DNA from: an uncultured Prevotellaceae bacterium
Lineage (GTDB): Bacteria; Bacteroidota; Bacteroidia; Bacteroidales; Bacteroidaceae
Assembly (NCBI GenBank): GCA_946410305.1
Contig: CAMJZV010000004.1
Location: 62,001-126,000, forward strand
DNA: 64,000 bases
Reading direction: 5' to 3'
Position numbers and translations under genes: made by a program. This document shows, piece by piece, positions 1-8,895 of this stretch; the first letter of the stretch is position 1; each line of letters starts with the position of its first letter. Under the pieces are notes generated by a model. That model made no database searches, was not told the origin of the DNA, and saw only the letters and a list, made by a program, of their open reading frames with translations.

Positions 1-510
1 GTAGAAAGGATAGTCAGTGCCCAGGTACTTGTCGAGGCTGACTCCCAGCGAGCTCCCGGACACGATGATGCTCTGGTCAAAGGAACCAATCTGCGTATAT
101 ACCGTCGGTACTGTCACGTCAGGCAACTCTTCCTTCAGCCGTTTGAAGGTCGTTGACAACTGCTCGTCGACATCATCCATGTTGGCATACTGCTGTTGCA
201 CGTCGTTGAGCATCTGCTGCAGGGTAGAGTCCTGAAAGAAGAACAGGAACTTCGTATTGATCTCAGGGTCATCCACCTGTCCCAGGTGCAGCATATCCTC
301 TATCAGCATGCGCGTCTCCGTAGGGAAGTAGGTATTCATCTGCTGTAGGGCGGCATAGTCACCTGTAGTCAGATACAGCATCTCCATGCGGTCGAAACGC
401 TGGATACCGATACGTCTGCCTGAGGCATCAGTATCAGAGGGCTTCAGATGCCACTGACAACCGACGCATACAAGCATAAGCATCACCAGTATTCCGTAAA
501 CTTTCTGCAC
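1..510 (-). CDS. gldB: GldB-like lipoprotein (3' part outside window)
   Basis: The reading frame starts at a GTG at 510 and runs off the left edge, so only the first 170 residues are seen. The start gives a lipoprotein signal peptide with Cys18 after a hydrophobic stretch (VCVGC). The mature part contains RFDRMEMLYL near residue 40 and VYTQIGSFDQSI near residue 140, which resemble the conserved segments of GldB, a lipoprotein of the Bacteroidetes gliding and type IX secretion background that is also kept in many non-gliding Prevotella. There is a good minus-strand promoter at 552-583. The gene is divergent from the DUF4861 gene. The family call rests on remembered motifs and on a partial protein. 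Confidence 0.65.
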   Translation of the reverse strand, partial: MQKVYGILVMLMLVCVGCQWHLKPSDTDASGRRIGIQRFDRMEMLYLTTGDYAALQQMNTYFPTETRMLIEDMLHLGQVDDPEINTKFLFFFQDSTLQQMLNDVQQQYANMDDVDEQLSTTFKRLKEELPDVTVPTVYTQIGSFDQSIIVSGSSLGVSLDKYLGTDYPFY

Positions 511-551
511 GTTACTAACGGGAAATCATTAATTTTCTTAAAAATACGATG

Positions 552-583
552 CAAAATTACTAAAAAATATTTTTAATCGCAAA
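552..583 (-). promoter_or_regulatory. promoter of the GldB-like gene
   Basis: On the minus strand a -7 box TAATTTTG lies at 552-559 and a -33 TTTG at 580-583, with 20 bases between them. This matches the Bacteroidetes sigma factor consensus. Confidence 0.6.
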
Positions 584-622
584 TTTTTTGCTAAAAAGAT
601 AAAAATTGGTTTGAGAAATGAG

Positions 623-630
623 TAAATTTG
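623..630 (+). promoter_or_regulatory. candidate -7 box of the DUF4861 gene
   Basis: TAAATTTG sits 25 bases before the ATG at 655. The nearest upstream TTG (606-608) is too close, so only the -7 element is supported. Confidence 0.4.
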
Positions 631-654
631 TAGCTGGTATTAACTATCCATAGC

Positions 655-1902
655 ATGAAAAGTACGATTTTCCTCTGGCTGTTGACATGTGCAGCACTCC
701 CCTTGATGGCCCAGAAAACCATTGAGGTCAGTGTCAGCAATCCGTCGTCCCAAGCACGGAAGGATCAGCCTGTGGTTTTGCACCTGGACTGCTATGGACA
801 GGACTTCCGCTCAGCACTGGTTACCTGCGCAGGCCAAGAGATGCCCTGCCAGCTGGATGATCTCGACCAGGACGAAGTCTTTGACGAGCTCTGCTTCTTG
901 GCCGACCTTGACAAGAAAGAGCAGAAGCGCTATACGGTGACGCTCTATACAGAAGGTGAGCCGCGTCCCTACCCTGCCCGCGTCTATGCAGAGATGGTGA
1001 TGGGCAACAGCAAGGACAAGAAGCTGAAGAAGAACCAGCAGAACAACTATATCGAGTCGATTACCGCACGTGGCGATGCCGCCTACACCTATAATCTGCA
1101 GCACCATCATGGTGTGGACTTCGAGAGCGAGCTCAACGGCATCCGCATCTACTTCGATGCCCGTCAGACCCTCGACCTGTATGGCAAATACCAGAAACGC
1201 CTGGAATTGAAAGAGACGCAGTTCTACACCGACGAAGACCAGAAGGCTCGCGGCTATGGCGACGACGTGCTGTGGGTGGGTCAGACGTTCGGACTCGGTG
1301 CCTTCCGTGGTTGGGACGGTCAGCAACCTACCCTTGTAGAGCCCGTTCGCAGTCGTACCCAGCGCATTATCAGCTATGGTCCTCTGCGCACCATCGTCGA
1401 GCTGGTTGATAGAGGCTGGCAGTTGCCATCAGTTAACGGCCAAAAGACATCACCCGTCAACATGACTCTCCGCTACACCCAGTATGCCGGCCACAGAGAT
1501 ACCGATGTCGACGTATTATTTAATAAGGATGTCAGCGACTATTGCTTCTCCACAGGCATCATCAATGTCAAGGGGTCCGAGGAGTTCAGCGACAAGAAGG
1601 GCCTGCGTGCCTGCTGGGGTACCGACTACCCATCGACCGACACGCTGAAATGGAAACGAGAGACCGTCGGACTGGCCGTCTACGTGCCGCAGAAGAACAT
1701 TGTCAGTGAGGAGCCTGCCAACAAAGACAACTACGCCTTTGTGCTGCAAGTGCCAGGTTCGTCGATGCATTATAAGGTCAACTACACCTCTGTCAACGAG
1801 CAGTTTGGCTATCACTCTGCCGACGAGTGGTTTGACTACCTGAAGACATGGAAACGCCAAATCGAACAACCAGTGGTTATAAGAGTGAAGAGTGAAGAAT
1901 GA
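655..1902 (+). CDS. DUF4861 family secreted protein
   Basis: This 415-residue protein has a cleavable signal peptide (MKSTIFLWLLTCAALPLMAQ) and is expected in the periplasm or outside the cell. The rest matches the DUF4861 type: a beta-rich protein with an ESITARGDAAYTYNLQHHHG segment near residue 135 and RTIVELVDRGW near 245. Members of this family are often encoded in polysaccharide utilisation loci, but no catalytic activity can be assigned from the sequence. The last five codons (VKSEE) and the stop codon lie inside a short-period repeat, so the C-terminus is repeat-derived. It precedes a sugar isomerase-family gene by 103 bases. Confidence 0.7.
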   Translation: MKSTIFLWLLTCAALPLMAQKTIEVSVSNPSSQARKDQPVVLHLDCYGQDFRSALVTCAGQEMPCQLDDLDQDEVFDELCFLADLDKKEQKRYTVTLYTEGEPRPYPARVYAEMVMGNSKDKKLKKNQQNNYIESITARGDAAYTYNLQHHHGVDFESELNGIRIYFDARQTLDLYGKYQKRLELKETQFYTDEDQKARGYGDDVLWVGQTFGLGAFRGWDGQQPTLVEPVRSRTQRIISYGPLRTIVELVDRGWQLPSVNGQKTSPVNMTLRYTQYAGHRDTDVDVLFNKDVSDYCFSTGIINVKGSEEFSDKKGLRACWGTDYPSTDTLKWKRETVGLAVYVPQKNIVSEEPANKDNYAFVLQVPGSSMHYKVNYTSVNEQFGYHSADEWFDYLKTWKRQIEQPVVIRVKSEE

Positions 1903-1950
1903 AGAGTGAAGGGTGAAGAATGAAGAGTGAAGGGTGAAGAATGAAGAATT
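1882..1950 (+). repeat. short-period repeat over the DUF4861 stop codon
   Basis: About 68 bases are built from GAGTGAAG, GGGTGAAG and GAATGAAG words with a period near 7. The array starts before the TGA stop at 1900-1902 and continues to the 5' leader of the next gene. Confidence 0.85.
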
Positions 1951-2005
1951 CACGAGAATAATATTTCTAACAATTAAACAATTACTTTATTACTTAAGTT
2001 TAACA

Positions 2006-3502
2006 ATGAACAACGTACCTACAATTAAGATTGGAATCGTCGCCGTATCACGCGACTGTTTCCCCGAGTCATTGGCTGTTAACCGTCGTAAGGCCGTTAT
2101 CGCTGAGTATGAAAAGAAGTTCGGTAAGGACGGCATCTACGAGTGCCCCATCTGCATCGTTGAGAGCGAGATTCACGCTCAGCAGGCTTTGGCTGATGTG
2201 CAGAAGGCTGGATGTAATGCTCTGTGCGTATACCTCGGCAACTTCGGTCCCGAGATTTCTGAGACCATGATTGCTGACTGGTTCCAGGGACCCACCATGT
2301 TCTGCGCTGCTGCTGAGGAGACTCAGAACGACCTGATCGACGGTCGTGGTGATGCTTACTGCGGTATGCTGAACGCTAGTCAGGCTCTCTCTCTGCGCAA
2401 GACCCGTGCTTACATCCCTGAGGAGCCCGTTGGCGACGCTGGCCAGTGCGCTGAGATGATTCACGAGTTCCTGCCCATCGCCCGCGCTATCGTAGGTCTG
2501 CAGAACCTGAAGATCATCAGCTTCGGTCCCCGTCCTAACAACTTCCTGGCTTGTAACGCTCCTATCCGCGCCCTCTATGACCTGGATGTTGAGATTGAGG
2601 AGAACTCAGAGCTCGACCTGCTCGAGGCCTTCCAGAAGCACGCTAACGACCCACGCATCGACGAGGTTGTAGCTGACATGGCTAAGGAGCTCGGTCACGG
2701 TAACAAGATTCCTCAGGTGCTGCCTAAGCTCGCCCAGTATGAGCTGACACTGCTCGACTGGATTGAGGGTCATAAGGGCTCTCGTCAGTTCGTGGCTATG
2801 GCAAACAAGTGCTGGCCTGCTTTCCAGACCATGTTCGGTTTCGTACCCTGCTATGTCAACAGCCGTCTGACCAGCCGTGGTATCCCCGTAGCTTGTGAGG
2901 TTGATATCTATGGTGCACTTTCTGAGTACATCGGAACATGTATCTCTCAGGATGCTGTTACACTGCTCGACATCAACAACACCGTTCCCCGCGACATGTA
3001 CGAGGAGAGCATCAAGGGCAAGAAGTTCGCTTGCGACACCTATACCGACAAGGAAATCTTCATGGGCTTCCACTGTGGTAACACCGCTTCTTCTAAGGTT
3101 TGCAACTGTCAGATGTGCTTCCAGCGCATTATGGCTCGCGCGCTGCCTGTTGAGGTTACCAACGGTACTCTGGAGGGTGACATCCTGCCAGGTCTGGCTA
3201 CTGTTTATCGTCTGCAGTCAACTGCTGACACCAAGCTCCGCGCTTACATCGCTCAGGGCGAGGTTATTCCTGTAGCTACCCGCTCATTCGGTTCTATCGG
3301 TATCTTCGGTATCAAGAACATGAGCCGCTTCTATCGTCACGTCCTCATCGAGAAGCACTACCCACACCACTGCGCCGTGATGTTCGGCCACCAGGGTAAG
3401 TACTTGTGGGAGGTTCTGAAGTACATGGGCATCCCCGTGGACGAGATCGATTACAACTTCCCGAAGGGTGACTTCTACCCAACAGAGAATCCGTTCGCAT
3501 AA
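2006..3502 (+). CDS. L-fucose/L-arabinose isomerase-family protein
   Basis: The chosen ATG at 2006 removes an unlikely 24-residue extension and gives 498 residues. The protein is of the short COG2407 type (about 490 residues) and not the 590-residue FucI of E. coli. Glu298 (CEVDIYG), Asp322 (LLDINN) and His356 (GFHCGNT) are placed like the metal-binding residues of the fucose isomerase fold, so it probably interconverts an aldose and a ketose, with unknown substrate. Codon use is strongly biased (GCT, GGT, CGT, GAG) compared with its neighbours, which suggests high expression. A strong terminator follows at 3526. The Fuc/Gal oxidation genes at 23-26 kb are not linked to it. Confidence 0.75.
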   Translation: MNNVPTIKIGIVAVSRDCFPESLAVNRRKAVIAEYEKKFGKDGIYECPICIVESEIHAQQALADVQKAGCNALCVYLGNFGPEISETMIADWFQGPTMFCAAAEETQNDLIDGRGDAYCGMLNASQALSLRKTRAYIPEEPVGDAGQCAEMIHEFLPIARAIVGLQNLKIISFGPRPNNFLACNAPIRALYDLDVEIEENSELDLLEAFQKHANDPRIDEVVADMAKELGHGNKIPQVLPKLAQYELTLLDWIEGHKGSRQFVAMANKCWPAFQTMFGFVPCYVNSRLTSRGIPVACEVDIYGALSEYIGTCISQDAVTLLDINNTVPRDMYEESIKGKKFACDTYTDKEIFMGFHCGNTASSKVCNCQMCFQRIMARALPVEVTNGTLEGDILPGLATVYRLQSTADTKLRAYIAQGEVIPVATRSFGSIGIFGIKNMSRFYRHVLIEKHYPHHCAVMFGHQGKYLWEVLKYMGIPVDEIDYNFPKGDFYPTENPFA

Positions 3503-3525
3503 ATCTGCGACAGACTCCAATAACA

Positions 3526-3563
3526 ACGAGCCGTAGCTTTCCGAGTTACGGCTCGTGTTTTTT
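3526..3563 (+). terminator. rho-independent terminator after the isomerase gene
   Basis: A 12-base stem (ACGAGCCGTAGC with GTTACGGCTCGT, one mismatch) and a 7-base loop are followed by a T run. Confidence 0.85.
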
Positions 3564-3574
3564 CAGAGTATATT

Positions 3575-3606
3575 TTTGTTGTTATCAAAAATTATTTGTA
3601 CCTTTG
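3575..3606 (+). promoter_or_regulatory. promoter of phoH-purC-menG-aroE
   Basis: TTTG at 3575-3578 and TACCTTTG at 3599-3606 are 20 bases apart, the ideal Bacteroidetes arrangement. The start codon follows 36 bases later. Confidence 0.75.
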
Positions 3607-3641
3607 CGCCGTCAATATAGAGAAAAGAAAACGTTGATAGC

Positions 3642-4619
3642 GTGATAGAGAAGCATATAGTATTAGAGGATATTGATCCCGTGGTATTCTATGGGACTGG
3701 CAATCAGCACCTCCAAATGATTCGCGCACTGTATCCAAAGCTACGCATCGTGGCCCGCGACAACGTCATTCGCGTATTGGGCGACGAAGAGCAGATGGCT
3801 GCGTTTGAAGAAAGTACAGAGCGCATGCGCCAGCATGTGCTGAAATTCAACTCTCTGAGCGAAGAAAACATCCTTGACATTGTGAAAGGCCGTCGGACTA
3901 CCGACGACATACCTGACGACGTGGTGTGCTACTCCATGTCGGGACGTCCCATCAAAGCCCGTACCCCCAACCAGCAGCAACTTATCGATGCCTACAATCA
4001 GAACGACATGGTGTTTGCCGTAGGTCCTGCGGGAACTGGTAAGACCTACCTGTCGATAGCACTGGCCGTCAAGGCGCTGAAGGACAAGACCGCCAAGAAG
4101 ATCATCCTCTCCCGCCCTGCCGTAGAGGCTGGCGAGAAGCTGGGATTCCTGCCTGGTGACATGAAGGAGAAGATAGACCCCTACCTGCAGCCGCTCTACG
4201 ATGCCTTGGAAGACATGCTGCCACAGGTGAAGTTGCAGGACATGATGGAGAAACACGTCATCCAGATAGCCCCACTGGCCTTTATGCGTGGTCGTACGCT
4301 GAGTGATGCGGTGGTTATCCTTGACGAGGCGCAGAACACCACACCCGCCCAGATTCGCATGTTCCTGACACGTATGGGCTGGAACACGAAGATGATTATC
4401 ACGGGTGACATGACACAGATAGACCTGCCCCGCTCACAGAAGTCGGGACTGGTGGAGGCACTAGAGATTCTTCGTGGTGTCGAGGGCATCGGCATCGTAG
4501 AGTTGAACCGCAAGGACATTGTGCGTCACAAACTCGTTACCCGCATTGTCAATGCATATGAGAAATTCGACAACAACAATAATAGTGGAAATGAAAGCAT
4601 TAACAAAGACGGACTTTAA
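3642..4619 (+). CDS. phoH: PhoH family P-loop ATPase
   Basis: This 325-residue cytoplasmic protein has the PhoH architecture: an N-terminal KH-like part (residues 1-100), Walker A GPAGTGKT at 128-135, Walker [11 protein letters not shown] at 224-233 and GDMTQIDLP near 255-263. PhoH proteins are thought to be RNA-linked ATPases or helicases. The start is GTG at 3642, supported by the promoter just upstream and by the usual PhoH N-terminus. It overlaps purC by 29 bases, so the two are cotranscribed and probably coupled in translation. Confidence 0.9.
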   Translation: MIEKHIVLEDIDPVVFYGTGNQHLQMIRALYPKLRIVARDNVIRVLGDEEQMAAFEESTERMRQHVLKFNSLSEENILDIVKGRRTTDDIPDDVVCYSMSGRPIKARTPNQQQLIDAYNQNDMVFAVGPAGTGKTYLSIALAVKALKDKTAKKIILSRPAVEAGEKLGFLPGDMKEKIDPYLQPLYDALEDMLPQVKLQDMMEKHVIQIAPLAFMRGRTLSDAVVILDEAQNTTPAQIRMFLTRMGWNTKMIITGDMTQIDLPRSQKSGLVEALEILRGVEGIGIVELNRKDIVRHKLVTRIVNAYEKFDNNNNSGNESINKDGL

Positions 4620-5538
4620 GTTCGAAGGACAGAAGAGCGTGTACCACGGAAAGGTGCGCGATGTGTACAACATCAACGACGATCTGATGGTCATGGTGGC
4701 CACCGACCGCATCTCGGCATTTGACGTCGTGCTGCCGAAGGGTATTCCCTTCAAGGGACAGGTGCTGAACCAGATTGCCGCCAAGTTCCTGGATGCCACT
4801 ACCGACATCTGTCCGAACTGGAAGCTGGCTACTCCCGACCCCATGGTGACGGTGGGTCTGAAGTGTGAGGGATTCCGCGTAGAGATGATTATCCGTTCTA
4901 TTCTGACAGGTTCTGCCTGGCGTGAGTACAAGAATGGTTGTCGTGAGCTGTGCGGTGTAAAGCTGCCCGACGGCATGAAGGAAAACGAGCGTTTCCCTGA
5001 GCCCATCATCACCCCGACTACCAAGGCTGACGAAGGTCACGACATGAACATCTCGAAGGAAGAGATTATCGCTCAGGGCATCGTTTCTGCCGAGGACTAT
5101 GCCATCATGGAGGACTATACCCGCAAGATTTTCGCTCGTGGACAGGAGATTGCTGCCAAGCGTGGACTCATTCTCGTGGATACCAAGTACGAGTTTGGCA
5201 AGCGTGATGGTAAGGTATATCTCATCGACGAGATCCATACCCCCGACTCCAGCCGTTACTTCTATGCCGACGGCTATGAGGAGAAGTTGGCTAAGGGTGA
5301 GCCCCAGCGCCAGCTGTCTAAGGAGTTCGTTCGCCAGTGGCTCATCGAGCACGACTTCATGAACGAGCCCGGACAGGTGATGCCCGAGATCACCGACGAG
5401 TATGCCGAGAGCGTGTCAGACCGCTACATTGAGCTATACGAGCACATCGTTGGCGAGAAGTTTGACAAGGCCGCTGAGGAAGGCGACATCGCTGCCCGTA
5501 TCGAGAAGAACGTCAGCGAGTGGTTGAAGACAAGATAG
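4591..5538 (+). CDS. purC: SAICAR synthetase (phosphoribosylaminoimidazole-succinocarboxamide synthase)
   Basis: PurC joins CAIR and aspartate with ATP in purine synthesis. The 315-residue protein shows [11 protein letters not shown] near residue 14, [22 protein letters not shown] near 30-52 and [10 protein letters not shown] and [11 protein letters not shown] in the second half, all family hallmarks. The ATG at 4591 is chosen because it begins directly at the conserved N-terminus; longer in-frame starts would lie deeper in phoH. It shares the purine pathway with purM at 8896 but is not in the same immediate gene string. Confidence 0.95.
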   Translation: MKALTKTDFKFEGQKSVYHGKVRDVYNINDDLMVMVATDRISAFDVVLPKGIPFKGQVLNQIAAKFLDATTDICPNWKLATPDPMVTVGLKCEGFRVEMIIRSILTGSAWREYKNGCRELCGVKLPDGMKENERFPEPIITPTTKADEGHDMNISKEEIIAQGIVSAEDYAIMEDYTRKIFARGQEIAAKRGLILVDTKYEFGKRDGKVYLIDEIHTPDSSRYFYADGYEEKLAKGEPQRQLSKEFVRQWLIEHDFMNEPGQVMPEITDEYAESVSDRYIELYEHIVGEKFDKAAEEGDIAARIEKNVSEWLKTR

Positions 5539-5542
5539 AAAA

Positions 5543-5592
5543 GTTGCTGTAAAACAGCAACATACAGAACATGCAAAGCAACATACAGAACA
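5543..5592 (+). repeat. inverted and direct repeats between purC and menG
   Basis: GTTGCTGT (5543-5550) and ACAGCAAC (5554-5561) form a small hairpin. AGCAACATACAGAACA occurs at 5556-5571 and again at 5577-5592, a 21-base period, with a decayed third copy towards 5608. Confidence 0.8.
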
Positions 5593-5614
5593 CTTAAAGC
5601 AACGAGCAATAAAA

Positions 5615-6346
5615 ATGTACGAGCAGGAGAAGATAACCCCGTATCACGACGGCGAAAAGGCCTCGCAGGTGGAGCAGATGTTCGACAACATCGCTCCCAC
5701 CTACGATAAGCTGAACCATCGTCTGTCGTGGGACATCGACAAGGGCTGGCGCAAGAAGGCCATCAAGGCTCTGGCGCCTTACCAGCCCCAATCGCTGCTC
5801 GACATTGCTACCGGTACTGGCGACTTTGCCATCCTTGCTGCCCAGATGCTGCAGCCGAAGAGGCTGGTAGGTGCTGACATCAGTGAGGGTATGATGGACA
5901 TTGGTCGACAGAAGGTCAAGGCACTCGGTCTGGATGATGTGGTGACCTTTGAGAAGGAAGACTGTCTACACCTATCTTATAATAGTGACACCTTCGACGC
6001 GGTGACTGCTGCCTTTGGCATCCGCAACTTTGCCGACCTGGATGCGGGACTGTGCGAAATGTACCGCGTGCTGAAGCCTGGTGGACACCTTAGCATCATC
6101 GAACTGACGACGCCTATCACGTTTCCCATGAAGCAGTTGTTCCACATCTACTCACATACGGTGCTGCCCGTCTACGGACGACTCATCTCCAAAGACACCA
6201 GCGCCTACTCTTATCTGACCAAGACCATCGAGGCGTTCCCACAGGGTGAGCGCATGATGGAGATCTTGATGAAGGCAGGCTTTGCCGAGGCATCATTCAA
6301 AAGACTGACCTTTGGCATCTGCACGATGTATTTAGCAACAAAATAG
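5615..6346 (+). CDS. menG: demethylmenaquinone methyltransferase (UbiE/MenG)
   Basis: The 243-residue class I methyltransferase adds the last methyl group of menaquinone using S-adenosylmethionine. It begins with the UbiE/MenG segment [20 protein letters not shown] (residues 18-37) and carries the SAM motif [13 protein letters not shown] near residue 61-73, then [14 protein letters not shown] and [12 protein letters not shown]. Length and start fit the family. Menaquinone is the expected quinone for an anaerobic Bacteroidales with fumarate respiration. It follows purC after a repeat-bearing gap of 76 bases. Confidence 0.93.
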   Translation: MYEQEKITPYHDGEKASQVEQMFDNIAPTYDKLNHRLSWDIDKGWRKKAIKALAPYQPQSLLDIATGTGDFAILAAQMLQPKRLVGADISEGMMDIGRQKVKALGLDDVVTFEKEDCLHLSYNSDTFDAVTAAFGIRNFADLDAGLCEMYRVLKPGGHLSIIELTTPITFPMKQLFHIYSHTVLPVYGRLISKDTSAYSYLTKTIEAFPQGERMMEILMKAGFAEASFKRLTFGICTMYLATK

Positions 6347-6359
6347 GTAATAAAGAAAA

Positions 6360-7106
6360 ATGGACAAGTACGGACTTATCGGCTACCCTTTGGGCCACTC
6401 CTTCTCCATCAGCTATTTCAACCAGCGTTTTCAGGACGAAGGCGTCAATGCTGTGTACGAAAACTTTGAGATTCCGACCATCGAGGCCCTCGACGAGGTG
6501 CTGAACTCCAATCCGGAGCTCAAAGGGTTGAATGTCACCATTCCTTATAAGGAAAAGGTAATTCCCTATCTCGACAGCATCTCGCCAGAAGCCAGAGCCA
6601 TCGGTGCCGTCAACGTGATTAAGGTGATTCACGAGGGCAAGAACATCAAGTTGAAAGGCTACAATAGTGACGTCATCGGTTTCACGAAGAGCATAGAACC
6701 CATGCTCGAGAAGAAGTGGCACAAGAAAGCGCTCATTCTGGGTACAGGTGGTGCATCGAAGGCCATCAACTACGGTCTGAAGCATCTGGGACTAGAGACC
6801 GTCTTCGTCAGTCGCTATGAGCGTCCTGACACTATCCAGTATCAGTCCATCACCCCTGACGTGGTGAAAGAATACAACGTCATCGTCAACTGCACACCAG
6901 TAGGTATGTATCCCAAGACGGAAGAATGCCCACTACTGCCCTACGAGGCCATGGACTCGCACACCATCCTCTACGACCTCATCTACAACCCCGACGAGAC
7001 GCTATTCATGAAGCGTGGTGCACAGTATGGTGCACAGACTAAGAACGGTCTGGAGATGTTGCTGCTACAGGCTTTTGCCTCCTGGGAATTCTGGCACGAG
7101 AAATAA
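6360..7106 (+). CDS. aroE: shikimate dehydrogenase
   Basis: AroE reduces 3-dehydroshikimate to shikimate with NADPH. The 248-residue protein has the substrate site at the N-terminus (GYPLGHSFS, residues 8-16), the catalytic Lys64 in NVTIPYKEKV and Asp104 in YNSDVIGF, and the nucleotide-binding loop LGTGGASKA near residue 128. It is somewhat short for AroE (usually 270-280), as is common in Bacteroidetes. It lies 13 bases after menG. Confidence 0.92.
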   Translation: MDKYGLIGYPLGHSFSISYFNQRFQDEGVNAVYENFEIPTIEALDEVLNSNPELKGLNVTIPYKEKVIPYLDSISPEARAIGAVNVIKVIHEGKNIKLKGYNSDVIGFTKSIEPMLEKKWHKKALILGTGGASKAINYGLKHLGLETVFVSRYERPDTIQYQSITPDVVKEYNVIVNCTPVGMYPKTEECPLLPYEAMDSHTILYDLIYNPDETLFMKRGAQYGAQTKNGLEMLLLQAFASWEFWHEK

Positions 7107-7109
7107 GCT

Positions 7110-8213
7110 ATGGACGACTACAGATTATCGATTGACGCACTGACCAGCAAGTACAACGAGGCCATCCACGCCTTGGAGGACGCCTTTACGTTTGAGAAGG
7201 GTCAGGTGGGGCGTGTCGATAAGCTAAGAAGACTGTATTCGGGGCGCTATGACCAGCTGGCACTGGAGTATCGGAAGAAACGTAGCGCCATCATCGACCA
7301 ATTTAAAGCGGCCCATCCTGAATGGGCCAGAGCGCGCAGACTGTGGGGTTGGGTCTTTGTGGTAGGCGTCGTGGCAGCGATGGTTTGTTGTACGGCAGCC
7401 ATCCCCGTCGACGAGGAGACGCAAGCAACAGCACTGACCACTACAGCGAGGGGTGACGCGTCGTCGGAAGTCATCTATTGGAATGCCGAGAACATCCCCA
7501 TTCCTTATCTGCAGGACTCTACGCAGTATGTCTCTAACCCCGACCACATACTCACACCGCAAACCATTAATACCCTGAATGTTACACTACAGAAGTTAAA
7601 CCACGACTTAGGCATTCAGTCGCTTGTCATCTTTGTCAACCACATCGCCAATGACGATCCTTTCCGCCTGGCGCAGGATGTAGGCAACAAGTATGGCGTA
7701 GGGTATGGTGATCGTGGACTGATGATTGTCTCCGGTTACCAGGACCACTCCCTCAACATCTCGCCAGGACGCTCTTTGGAGGGCGACCTCACCGATGTGG
7801 AGTGTCATCGACTGGAACAGAAATATGCGGTACCCTTTATGCGTAAAGAGCAACCCGACAGTGCGATGATATACCTCGTAGAGGCCCTCTACTCTACCCT
7901 TGAGAAGAAGCAGTTGCCCACCTTGTCGTCGACCAACAGTGAAGACGACATAGACGACCAGACGGCAGGTGCAATAGGCTTTACCTTCCTGTTCCTCACG
8001 GGTTGGTGTATCTTCTTCCTCTTGAAGAACCGCAAATACCATTGGCTGAGTCAGATCGGTATGTTGACACTCCTGGCCAATCCGTTCTATGAAGTTCAGC
8101 AGCATGGCGGCGGCTTTGGTGGCGGAGGTTTCGGCGGAAGAGGTGGCGGCTTCGGCGGCGGTTCCTTCGGAGGCGGCAGCTTCGGTGGCGGTGGAGCTAC
8201 GTCGAGGTGGTAA
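7110..8213 (+). CDS. TPM-domain membrane protein with glycine-rich tail
   Basis: The 367-residue protein has an N-terminal cytoplasmic helical part (1-75), a transmembrane helix (WVFVVGVVAAMVCCTAAI, about 82-99), a TPM domain (about 135-270, with VIFVNHIAND and YGVGYGDRGLMIV), a second membrane helix near 290-307 and a tail of repeated GGGFGG units to the end. TPM domains occur with LemA in membrane or photosystem/energy-related proteins of poorly known role; here a LemA gene follows at once. Unlike most TPM proteins it lacks a normal signal peptide and has about 80 residues before the first helix. It begins 3 bases after aroE. Confidence 0.8.
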   Translation: MDDYRLSIDALTSKYNEAIHALEDAFTFEKGQVGRVDKLRRLYSGRYDQLALEYRKKRSAIIDQFKAAHPEWARARRLWGWVFVVGVVAAMVCCTAAIPVDEETQATALTTTARGDASSEVIYWNAENIPIPYLQDSTQYVSNPDHILTPQTINTLNVTLQKLNHDLGIQSLVIFVNHIANDDPFRLAQDVGNKYGVGYGDRGLMIVSGYQDHSLNISPGRSLEGDLTDVECHRLEQKYAVPFMRKEQPDSAMIYLVEALYSTLEKKQLPTLSSTNSEDDIDDQTAGAIGFTFLFLTGWCIFFLLKNRKYHWLSQIGMLTLLANPFYEVQQHGGGFGGGGFGGRGGGFGGGSFGGGSFGGGGATSRW

Positions 8214-8216
8214 CAA

Positions 8217-8256
8217 GGAGATGAAAGATGAAAGATGAAAAATGAAAGATGAAACA
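8217..8256 (+). repeat. GATGAAA short-period repeat after the TPM gene
   Basis: Five near copies of GATGAAA (period 7-8) fill the gap from just after the TAA stop at 8211-8213 to the leader of lemA. Confidence 0.8.
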
Positions 8257-8271
8257 TTAAAATAATAAATT

Positions 8272-8859
8272 ATGAAACTCAGTAAATCTACAATCGGAAT
8301 CATTGCAGCCGTAGTCATCATCTGCATCTGGGCTGCCAGTGCTTACAACTCAATGGTCAGCGAGCAGGAGAAAGCTACTACTGCGCTGGCTAACGTACAG
8401 TCAGCCTATCAGCGTCGTGCCGACCTCATCCCCAATCTGGTGGAAGTCGTCAAGGGCTATGCCTCACACGAGAAGGAGACCCTCGAAGGTGTTGTTGCTG
8501 CTCGTTCAAAGGCTACACAGGTAACTCTTGACCCCACGAACATGACTCCTGAGAAGATGAAAGAATTCCAGCAGGCACAGGGTGAACTGGGTGCTGCCCT
8601 CGGTCGACTGATTGCTATCCAGGAGAATTATCCCGACCTGAAGGCCAACGAGAACTTCCGCGACTTGCAGGTTCAGCTGGAAGGCACAGAGAACCGCATC
8701 AATGAGGCTCGTAACAAGTTCAATGGTGTGGTACAGCAGTATAACATCGTCATCCGCAAGTTCCCCAAGAACCTCCTTGCCGGCATGTTCGGTTTCGAGA
8801 AGATGGATAAGTTTGAGGCAGAGGCTGGTGCCGAGAAAGCACCACAGGTGAAGTTCTAA
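8272..8859 (+). CDS. lemA: LemA family membrane protein
   Basis: This 195-residue protein has one N-terminal membrane helix (IGIIAAVVIICIWAASAYN, residues 6-24) followed by the all-helical LemA domain with NVQSAYQRRADLIPNLVEVVKGYA (about 39-62) and YPDLKANENFRDLQVQLEGTENRI. LemA proteins show a short cytoplasmic or periplasmic end and a large helical domain; the biochemical role is not established. The pairing with a TPM gene is common across bacteria. Confidence 0.92.
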   Translation: MKLSKSTIGIIAAVVIICIWAASAYNSMVSEQEKATTALANVQSAYQRRADLIPNLVEVVKGYASHEKETLEGVVAARSKATQVTLDPTNMTPEKMKEFQQAQGELGAALGRLIAIQENYPDLKANENFRDLQVQLEGTENRINEARNKFNGVVQQYNIVIRKFPKNLLAGMFGFEKMDKFEAEAGAEKAPQVKF

Positions 8860-8860
8860 T

Positions 8861-8878
8861 GTTGCTGTGACACAGCAA
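8861..8878 (+). repeat. GTTGCTGTG hairpin
   Basis: GTTGCTGTG and CACAGCAAC are separated by one base, directly after the lemA stop. It is the same inverted repeat as at 5543-5561. Confidence 0.75.
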
Positions 8879-8895
8879 CAAACACGAAGAAGAAT

